Positions 6,482 through 12,588 of a stretch of 22,903 nucleotides of DNA are shown here, one piece after another. The stretch covers positions 1 through 22,903 of the forward strand of contig JBAWYD010000028.1 of assembly GCA_037143735.1 (NCBI GenBank), given 5' to 3'. The notes beneath the pieces were generated by a model. The model saw only the letters and a program-made list of their open reading frames with translations. It was not told the origin of the DNA and ran no database searches. The stretch comes from JAPLJQ01 sp037143735 (GTDB lineage Bacteria > Desulfobacterota > Syntrophia > Syntrophales > UBA2185). Each line of letters starts with the position of its first letter. Positions within the stretch are counted from its first letter, which is position 1. Position numbers and translations under genes: made by a program.

Positions 6482-7147
6482 ATGACGGATCATTCGATAT
6501 CCTCAAGAACTGGAAAACCCAAGGGTGGACATAAAAAACGCAACTACACTATAGATCAGTACGGTGTGACAAAGCAGCAGAACAAGTTCGTCAAAGAGTA
6601 CATCAAGGATTATTGTGGAGTGAAGGCTGCTATTCGTGCAGGATATTCAAAAAAGTCGTCGAATGAACAGGCTTCTCGAATGTTAGCGAAAGTCAAGATA
6701 CAGGATGCTATATCGAGGGAAGAGAAGGCGCTGCAGAATAGATTTTATGCTACTAAAGCAAAGGTGCTCCGGGAGTTAAGTGTGATCGGATTCGCGGATA
6801 TCGGTGATTATGTAACAGTGTGTGAAGATGGTACCGTGACGATCAATCGACTTGATACATTACCCACATCAACATCCAAGGCCATCAAAACATTGAAAGA
6901 GAAAACGGAAACCCTGTCCAGGGAGGGAGGAGAGATAAAAAAAGTTAACATCGAAGTAGTGTTGCACGATAAACTCTCAGCCCTGCAGATGTTGGGTAAA
7001 GAGCTCGGCATGTTCAAAGAAAAGTATGAAGTAACCGGTGAAGACGGCGGTCCTATACCCATTAAACTGGAGAATTTAACGGATGAGCAACTTCTTGCAA
7101 TTATCCACAGAGGAAATGCAAGAAGAGGAAGCAGCGAAGGAGTATAA
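6482..7147 (+). CDS. terS: phage terminase small subunit (Terminase_2-like)
   Basis: A 221-residue protein. The DNA-binding domain at about 32-85 has the classic small-terminase wording: QQNKFVKEYIKDYCGVKAAIRAGYS, then NEQASRMLAKVKIQDAI. After it come a coiled-coil oligomerisation region and a C-terminal tail with LEDLTDEQL-like wording (LENLTDEQLLAIIHRG). It recognises packaging sites on phage-type DNA and normally works with a large ATPase/nuclease subunit. Here no terL follows: the next gene is on the opposite strand. In satellites a solitary terS redirects the helper phage's packaging motor, which fits the primase and integrase upstream. An excellent AAGGAGG precedes the ATG. The lone gene could also mark the breakpoint of a truncated prophage. 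Confidence 0.85.
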   Translation: MTDHSISSRTGKPKGGHKKRNYTIDQYGVTKQQNKFVKEYIKDYCGVKAAIRAGYSKKSSNEQASRMLAKVKIQDAISREEKALQNRFYATKAKVLRELSVIGFADIGDYVTVCEDGTVTINRLDTLPTSTSKAIKTLKEKTETLSREGGEIKKVNIEVVLHDKLSALQMLGKELGMFKEKYEVTGEDGGPIPIKLENLTDEQLLAIIHRGNARRGSSEGV

Positions 7148-7374
7148 TTGAAAGAGATATTCGGCGTTGGCTGCACATCCGAGTCAACGGAATGGATGAG
7201 AGAAAAACACTGAATATTGCCAGTTGAAAGATGAACTTTTTACGGCACCATCTTTCTGCTACTTCAGTACCAGCGGAAAATCCATTCCATGGAGGCTCTT
7301 CTGGGGGATCTGCTCATAGCCCCAAAGAAGTTGCCTTGCTGCATCGCGGCCTGAGAAGATTTCCAACCAACCCC
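7148..7374. other. intergenic junction between terS and the caspase gene
   Basis: The genes on either side converge here. No typical terminator is visible. The only clear structure is a 7-base inverted repeat, AAAGATG at 7227-7233 and CATCTTT at 7249-7255, without a T-tract. No second copy of the tRNA-Lys core is found, so this is not a recognisable right attachment site. Confidence 0.4.
7259..7372 (-). pseudogene. possible C-terminal coding remnant downstream of the caspase gene
   Basis: Just past the caspase stop, a different - strand frame is open to a TAG at 7261-7259 and reads like protein (RGWLEIFSGRDAARQLLWGY, then a tail ending HGMDFPLVLK). It has no start codon of its own that can be supported and would begin inside the caspase 3' end. 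It could be the tail of a gene replaced by the caspase gene. The family is not recognised. Confidence 0.25.
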
Positions 7375-10374
7375 TTAATTGTCCAGTAGATACAACGGGC
7401 TATCCTTCCCGAAATTGATGATCATTGGCGTCTGCCGGTATCCCGCTTTCCTGGAGACGTCTATGGTTTGTTCCTTGGTGTAAGCCCCAAGCTCGACAAT
7501 GCTCACCCGTTTGTCCTCGTTCGTATCTGCCTCACGGTTGTTATCCAGTCCCTTCAGGAGATGATGCGTAAAGAGGCCGTTGCCCTTGTATCCGTCCATC
7601 GCCCCTTCTAAAGAACTCGCAGAGGCGTAGATGTGCAGCCCCATTTTCTTGGCCATCACTGCCATCCGGGCGTCGTAGAGTCCGCTGACAATATTGTCCA
7701 TCCCCCCGGCGTGGCAAGTGTCGAAGATCAGCAACTGGTTGAGCGATTTAATCTTCTTCGTTGCCTCCACGATCTCGTTTGAGCCGATCATACAGTAAGC
7801 GTCGAGGTCGCCCCGGTAGTCGTGGGTCAGAAGATAGTACTGATTTTGGATCAGCACCCCATGACCCGCCGTAAAGAGGATGAAATAATCCCCCGGGCGG
7901 ATATCTTTCGCCAGCCCGTCGAGGGTGGCGAGCAGCTTGTTCCTCGTTACCTGCTCGTTGGTCAGGATCACCGTGTGGATCTGATCTTTCTTGAATAAGG
8001 TCGCCAATTGCGCGGAGATCCGTTGATGGATGTCTTTGGCGTCTTTGACGGCATAGTTCAGCTTCGCCGATTTGTCCTGATAACGATCAATCCCGGCAAT
8101 GAGGACATAGACCCGTGGTTCAACGGGGGCGACGTTGGCGCTGAAGGTCATGGTCTCCAGGAATCCCTGCACCGTATTGTCTTTGTTGAAGGCGGCAACG
8201 CTGATTTCATTCTCCCCGGCAATGGCCTCGACGTCGGCGCAATCTTCATAGCTCTCCCCTTTAGGAACGCTGGCGATGATACTTTTCTCCTTATAACGCA
8301 CCTGAATGCTACGCTTCTGATCCGCCTGGATCGCCCGGCTGTTGAGGGCGGCCAGTTGCATGGGCGCCTCCTTTGACCGGGCGTATTCCCGGTAATGACC
8401 ATCGGATTTGATCAGCTTGGCGTTATGAAAGAGCCGCACCTCCCCGATGCCGCCGCCTTGGGAGGAAACCCGGTAACAGACTTTGATGTGTGATTTATCT
8501 GTAGCCACAACCTTCGTAGTGAATGCGGCGACTGGGGGCGGATTCTTCAGTGCCTCCATCGCGGTCAGAGTTATCAGGGGGGAGATGTCTTCACCTTTGA
8601 ACTTGGTGGCTACTATATCGGGACGGTAAAAGACATCATAAAGATTCTCCATCGGAATGAAGATAGCTTCTTTGTCTTTGCCCTGGTTCAGGTGATAACC
8701 GACAAGTTTGGCTCCACCTTCGGAGTTGTCAAAGAATCCCTCCGGGGTCCAGACCACCCAGCGTTTTTTATCCTTGTGTGGGAAGTAGGCGAGAACCTCC
8801 TTGCCGTCGGTCATGTTGTACCAGCGGATCGTCCCGTCGCTGAAGGCGGTCAGGGCAAAGCGGCCATCGCCGGAGATGTTCACAGCGTAGGCGACGCCGG
8901 GGCCGGGGGCCTGCCAGATTTCCTCGCCCCGGGCGTTGAAGAGGCGGAGCCGCCATGCTGTCCCGAGCAGGAATGTCTGGCCGTCCGGGGCGACGGCGAG
9001 GGCGCGGGAATGTTCATAGGGCTCAAGCTTCAGGGGAACGCCGTTGAGCTTTGGGTAGTGATTACTGTCCCAGTCCGTCACTTTCAGGCCGGGGGCCTCC
9101 GTCCGGGGGGCGGCAAGGACGATGCTGGTGGCAACTCTTACGTCCGTGGTCAGGCGGCGCTCCGTCAGGGAAAAGACGGCGGGGGATTTGCCGAATACTT
9201 CGTAGGCGAAGCGGATCACATTACCGTCGGGGGAGACTTGGAAACCTGCATGATTACTCCGGTAATCACCGATCACGGGGTTCCGGGTGTAGAGGGTCTT
9301 GCCCTTGTCGTCGAAGGCCCCGAAGGCGGGATCTTGTGCTCCGAAGAAGACACCTCCGCCCTGCCGGGGCTGGAGGTCCATGATCGTATTGTTCGCTGCT
9401 ACAGGGAGGTCAGTATAGCTCCCCAAGCCCCCGTCGGACCAGGAACGGATGGGCTTTTTTAATATACCATCAATCTGTTTTATATACCTTCCCCCGGCGT
9501 AGAGTCGGTGGCCGGAAGCTGACCAGGCGACGCTGTTCAAAGTTCCATTCACCCCCTGGGTATTTGGGGCGAAACGAAATGCGAGATCCTTCCCGTCCAG
9601 AACATTCACCGCCGTCGTATCGCCAAATCCCACGGCGATTTTTGTTCCGTCGGGAGAAAACTGGACGGCGTAGGGCAGGGTTCCACCCGGGGACTTCGCT
9701 TTGGCGATGAGTCGGAAACGGGGGTCATAGCGGCGCAGATAGCCGTCCCAAGACGTTGTCACGAGGCCCCCGGCGGGTTCAAAGTCGGCACCGAGGCTGT
9801 GCGACCCATAGTCTTTGTCCTCCCCGACGAGGGTAAAATCGCTGGTTCGATAGATTCGAATACCGTTACCTCCCCCCAGACAGAAAGCGAGATATCGCCC
9901 GTCCAGGGAGAAGATGAGGTGGTTGATCGCATTGGGAAGGCCCGTCAACCGCCGGAGGAGTTGTCCCGTCCCGGCGTCGAAGAGATAGATGGTAAGGCCA
10001 TCTTTAGCAAGCGCCGCCGATGATCCCTGGTTAAATTGCGTCCACCCCCCGGCGGCAACCGTCTTCCCGTCTGGAGAGAGGGCCACGGCATAGAGCTTCC
10101 CCTCATTTCCCACCCCGACAGGCGGCCTGATGATCCGAATCAATTCTCCCGTACCGGCATCCCAGAGACGAACGGTCTTGTCGTCCGATGCCGTGGCCAA
10201 GAGACGGTTCTCCCGATCCACGCTGATCCGGGTTATCTGCGCCGTGTGCATCCCCGTTTCAATGCGCAGGATGGGCTCCTTGGGCGGCTCTCCGGCCAGC
10301 ACAGAGCCGGGTAGACATGAAACAAGCAGGATGAGGTAAGGAATAAGGATAATGATTGCTGACTTTCCTTTCAT
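7375..10374 (-). CDS. exported WD40-repeat protein with C-terminal caspase (peptidase C14) domain
   Basis: 999 residues. The N-terminus has a basic start and a hydrophobic stretch (6-19), then either a lipobox L17-V18-S19-C20 or a signal-peptidase site VLA/G at 27/28, so the protein is exported and possibly lipid-anchored. About seven or eight WD40-type blades fill residues 40-560 (clear ones: SDDKTVRLWDAGTGEL, VALSPDGKTVAAGG, VQFSPDGTKIAVGFG, AFSDGTIRWYNMTDGKE). A linker follows, then the caspase p20/p10-like domain from about 756, with catalytic His838 (FTAGHG) and Cys887 (FDTCHAG). ATG 10374 is chosen because AAGG lies eight bases upstream; a GTG at 10383 is the alternative. WD40-caspase proteins occur in multicellular and deltaproteobacterial lineages, probably as envelope or stress proteases; the substrate is unknown. 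Markedly GC-rich compared with both flanks. Confidence 0.9.
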   Translation of the reverse strand: MKGKSAIIILIPYLILLVSCLPGSVLAGEPPKEPILRIETGMHTAQITRISVDRENRLLATASDDKTVRLWDAGTGELIRIIRPPVGVGNEGKLYAVALSPDGKTVAAGGWTQFNQGSSAALAKDGLTIYLFDAGTGQLLRRLTGLPNAINHLIFSLDGRYLAFCLGGGNGIRIYRTSDFTLVGEDKDYGSHSLGADFEPAGGLVTTSWDGYLRRYDPRFRLIAKAKSPGGTLPYAVQFSPDGTKIAVGFGDTTAVNVLDGKDLAFRFAPNTQGVNGTLNSVAWSASGHRLYAGGRYIKQIDGILKKPIRSWSDGGLGSYTDLPVAANNTIMDLQPRQGGGVFFGAQDPAFGAFDDKGKTLYTRNPVIGDYRSNHAGFQVSPDGNVIRFAYEVFGKSPAVFSLTERRLTTDVRVATSIVLAAPRTEAPGLKVTDWDSNHYPKLNGVPLKLEPYEHSRALAVAPDGQTFLLGTAWRLRLFNARGEEIWQAPGPGVAYAVNISGDGRFALTAFSDGTIRWYNMTDGKEVLAYFPHKDKKRWVVWTPEGFFDNSEGGAKLVGYHLNQGKDKEAIFIPMENLYDVFYRPDIVATKFKGEDISPLITLTAMEALKNPPPVAAFTTKVVATDKSHIKVCYRVSSQGGGIGEVRLFHNAKLIKSDGHYREYARSKEAPMQLAALNSRAIQADQKRSIQVRYKEKSIIASVPKGESYEDCADVEAIAGENEISVAAFNKDNTVQGFLETMTFSANVAPVEPRVYVLIAGIDRYQDKSAKLNYAVKDAKDIHQRISAQLATLFKKDQIHTVILTNEQVTRNKLLATLDGLAKDIRPGDYFILFTAGHGVLIQNQYYLLTHDYRGDLDAYCMIGSNEIVEATKKIKSLNQLLIFDTCHAGGMDNIVSGLYDARMAVMAKKMGLHIYASASSLEGAMDGYKGNGLFTHHLLKGLDNNREADTNEDKRVSIVELGAYTKEQTIDVSRKAGYRQTPMIINFGKDSPLYLLDN

Positions 10375-10435
10375 GGCGGGCACCTTGGATTAGACTGTTT
10401 GCCAAAGGGATAAGGTTGGTTCCTGTTCGCGGGTG

Positions 10436-10464
10436 AGTATAAGCGGACGGTCTATGTATGTCAA
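10436..10464 (-). promoter_or_regulatory. sigma70 promoter of the caspase gene
   Basis: On the - strand, -35 TTGACA (complement of 10459-10464, a perfect consensus), a 17-base spacer, and -10 TATACT (complement of 10436-10441, five of six). The expected start near 10429 leaves a leader of about 55 bases before the ATG at 10374. No operator-like repeat overlaps it, so basal expression may be constitutive. Confidence 0.7.
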
Positions 10465-10706
10465 TGATAAATGGCAACTGGACAAGGCATGTATCCTCTC
10501 TTGAAATCCTGAATATTTATCGAGGTGTGCTGGTTGTGTAGCAGGAAGAAACATGTACAACTGATTTCAGGACTGCCACCATACCGGCGGTCTTTTTGTT
10601 TCCCATAATTCACGCGCCCATAACTCTACAATCCGAAATCGATCAAATCTGAGTAAGACAGGGGGGGGTACCCGTCTATAAGATTGATTCCAGATTTTAT
10701 CAGCGA
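10465..10706. other. gene-free stretch between caspase promoter and recombinase block
   Basis: No supportable coding frame on either strand. It contains a + strand terminator-like hairpin (10571-10597), a run of eight G (10661-10668), and two partly similar GAAATCCTGAA / GATTTCAGGAC segments near 10505 and 10563. The base composition is more AT-rich than the caspase gene. Confidence 0.4.
10571..10597 (+). terminator. intrinsic terminator-like hairpin on the + strand
   Basis: GACTGCC (10571-10577) pairs with GGCGGTC (10586-10592) through one G-T wobble around an 8-base loop, followed directly by TTTTT (10593-10597). No + strand gene precedes it within 3 kb, so it either ends an unannotated transcript or is left from a former neighbour. 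Confidence 0.5.
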
Positions 10707-10871
10707 TCATTTCTCATACTTATCAAGATATTCCTGAATTGCCGCGTCCAACAGCTCACCCGTTAGCTTCCCTTCCGTGATTGCCATAGCGCGCAGCAGC
10801 CGCCACAGAACCTTGTCAATAGAGACCCCGATGTTCAGTTCCAGAGCCCTTTGATCTGATTGCCGATAGAT
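10707..10871 (-). pseudogene. out-of-frame tail behind the recombinase, possible DNA-binding protein fragment
   Basis: A 54-codon open frame overlaps the last 37 bases of the recombinase in another frame and runs to TGA at 10709-10707. It reads like real protein: LELNIGVSIDKVLWRLLRAM followed by AITEGKLTGELLDAAIQEYL and DKYEK. The pattern of a strand (IGVSI) then two helices is reminiscent of a ribbon-helix-helix protein. No ATG, GTG or TTG opens it before the internal ATG at 10787 (26 codons). It is therefore either a broken gene, one using a rare start, or a frameshift product of the recombinase. Confidence 0.3.
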
Positions 10872-11527
10872 TCATCCGTCACGTCCGCATAGACAAGCGT
10901 TGATTGAATCGATACATGCCGGAGCTGCTTTTGCACAGCCCGCAGATCTTTGGCTTTCGAGTAAAGCTCCACTGCATAAGAATGCCTGAGAGCATGAACC
11001 GACTTTCCCTTCTCATAGAGATCAAGCTTTATGAGATACTTTTTCACAATCTGCTGAATCGCCTGACTTGTCCACTCTCCCCGCTGACCGACAAAGAGAT
11101 AATTGTCTTCCCCGGTCTGTTCACCCTGCTCACGTTTCCACGATGTAAACGCTCTTAAATGCTTTTTAAGCGCGTCATTGATGACGACATGACCTGACAC
11201 CCGTCCTTTCCCCTCCCGTATGAAAATTTTGCTCTCTGCGTAGCCGATCTTCAAATCGCAGCACCTCAGATTTGCCGCCTCAGAGACCCTCAAGCCTGTG
11301 CTTGTCAATAAATCGATCACCATCCATTCCCGGATGCCTGTGACATTGCCATTCTGACTGTCCAGCTCTGCCTGATCCCTGACAGTGCGCCTGATCATTT
11401 TGATCTGTTTTGCATTGAAATATTTGACACTATCAACGCTCCTGACCCTACCACCCGACTTTCTCACTCTTTTAGTGAGAGCTTTAGAAGGAAAACTCAA
11501 GATTGTTGCCGACGGTTCCGTGTTCAT
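10835..11527 (-). CDS. short tyrosine recombinase (catalytic domain only)
   Basis: A 230-residue XerC/XerD-type phage integrase family protein. The full catalytic set is present: R80 (STGLRVSE), K107 (EGKGR), H178 and R181 (HALRHS), H204 (LRHVS) and nucleophile Y213 (LVYADV). At 230 residues it lacks the roughly 100-residue core-binding domain of ordinary Xer recombinases; residues 1-60 are basic and probably unstructured, with one helix at 38-52. Such short forms are found on plasmids and islands, where they may resolve multimers or mobilise neighbouring DNA. The start has GGAGG seven to eight bases upstream. It closes the - strand accessory cluster. The recombinase class is certain; the target is unknown. 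Confidence 0.88.
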   Translation of the reverse strand: MNTEPSATILSFPSKALTKRVRKSGGRVRSVDSVKYFNAKQIKMIRRTVRDQAELDSQNGNVTGIREWMVIDLLTSTGLRVSEAANLRCCDLKIGYAESKIFIREGKGRVSGHVVINDALKKHLRAFTSWKREQGEQTGEDNYLFVGQRGEWTSQAIQQIVKKYLIKLDLYEKGKSVHALRHSYAVELYSKAKDLRAVQKQLRHVSIQSTLVYADVTDESIGNQIKGLWN

Positions 11528-11663
11528 TTTGTGCCTCCTGCTATTGTCATAAAGTTTTCTGTTGAGTTTTTACCCTAATTTGAGACGAATAAATCAGCGT
11601 TTCCTTCGTGTGAAATCGTTAAACTCAATAGAAAATGTCTATTATATTTTGAGTACATCATGT

Positions 11664-12398
11664 TCATATGTTCTTTGGCACCCCGAGACAACGATGACTC
11701 AGCCCACTAAAACTCGGAACATGCCAGATTTTCCCGTCCTCGGTATTGTAATAATTCGCATTGAGCTTCCTTTTGTAGAGTTTTCCACTGCAGTAAGCGC
11801 AGAGATTGTCATTGTCGCAGTAGCAGGATACTCTAACAACAAGACCCCGCTGAATCGGACTTGGATCGATGCACTCCCCCCGGTAGTCTCCACAGGCCGG
11901 ACAGATCACAATCCCTTTTGGGAGTCCGCTTTCCTGGAAGCCCTGAAGAGATATCAGCTCTTCCTGCGTGGCCTCCCGACCTCCCTTCGTGAAGTCCCCG
12001 AAAAGACAACCGCTTTTTAGAGAGTTGCTTTGAACAAAGGCCTCAAGGTCCTTCATGCGCTGGAAAAAATCCCCTCCGACCAACTGACTTGCAGACAGCC
12101 GCAACCGGCCTTTCATAAATATCCCTCCCATAGGGATTTGTTCCGAGAAATGCGGCTTTTGTTTTGATGAAAAGTACACCCCTGCATACTCATCCAGCAC
12201 GAGACAGACCTCGAACTTGTTGGCGTCCGCCTGGGCCTGCGCAAGACTATAGAACCATTCGGGATTGTTTTTTTCCGTGGACAGCAGGTTTATGTGACAC
12301 AAACCTGACATTATACAAATCGCCAGATAAGGATAACTTTTGAAAAAAGGGTATTGCTCCCCTTGATTTCCATTAACATATTTCGCTGCTTGAGCCAT
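11664..12398 (-). CDS. uncharacterised protein with shared N-terminal domain and C-terminal zinc ribbon
   Basis: 244 residues, family not recognised. Residues about 20-105 (SYPYLAICIMSG ... FEVCLVLDEYAG ... SEQIPMGGIFM) match in wording and order the C-terminal domain of the TPR protein encoded upstream (12589-14379). The C-terminal half carries Cys pairs C166/C169 (CPACG) and C200/C203 (CAYC), with C192 and C194, consistent with a zinc ribbon, and ends in VPSFSGLSHRCLG. No signal peptide or membrane segment. AGGAGG (complement of 12405-12410) lies seven bases before the ATG. It is separated from its neighbours by 190 and 136 bases, so it may have its own promoter. Confidence 0.7.
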   Translation of the reverse strand: MAQAAKYVNGNQGEQYPFFKSYPYLAICIMSGLCHINLLSTEKNNPEWFYSLAQAQADANKFEVCLVLDEYAGVYFSSKQKPHFSEQIPMGGIFMKGRLRLSASQLVGGDFFQRMKDLEAFVQSNSLKSGCLFGDFTKGGREATQEELISLQGFQESGLPKGIVICPACGDYRGECIDPSPIQRGLVVRVSCYCDNDNLCAYCSGKLYKRKLNANYYNTEDGKIWHVPSFSGLSHRCLGVPKNI

Positions 12399-12588
12399 GT
12401 TAAACCTCCTATTTAATTTGAGACTAAGCCATTTCCCTCAGCTTGGTTATTCTCCTTTTTCGGTCAGGATTTTCCCCGGCCCGCTGGCTCCGTAAGACAA
12501 GTACGACGAAAGCCTGAAACCTCTATTCAAGAGACTCTCTTCTCGGCGCGGCACGAAACCTATCTCAAAACGGTAGAAGCCAGCAACT

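Larger units (their letters stand above)
8..7147 (+). mobile_element. putative phage-satellite (PICI-like) island, left end and core
   Basis: All genes here run on the + strand: tyrosine integrase, RelE/XRE toxin-antitoxin pair, unknown protein, AlpA-like DNA-binding protein, replication-initiator-like protein, primase-helicase and terminase small subunit. A tRNA 3' fragment marks the left edge. Integrase, AlpA, primase/replication and terS without terL or virion genes is the known gene content of phage-inducible chromosomal islands. The right border is not seen: no second copy of the tRNA core follows 7147, so the stated end is only the end of terS. The alternative is the early/replication half of a decayed prophage. 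Confidence 0.5.

Noticed and set aside
7148..7213. Short TTG-started frame right after terS as a possible start of a large terminase
   Set aside because: It ends after 21 codons, has no ribosome-binding site, and nothing in it resembles a terminase ATPase.
8692..9462. 256-codon + strand frame inside the caspase gene
   Set aside because: It is antisense to a well-supported GC-rich gene; the long frame follows from the codon bias of the real gene. The Gly/Ala/Val-rich product has no recognisable domain.
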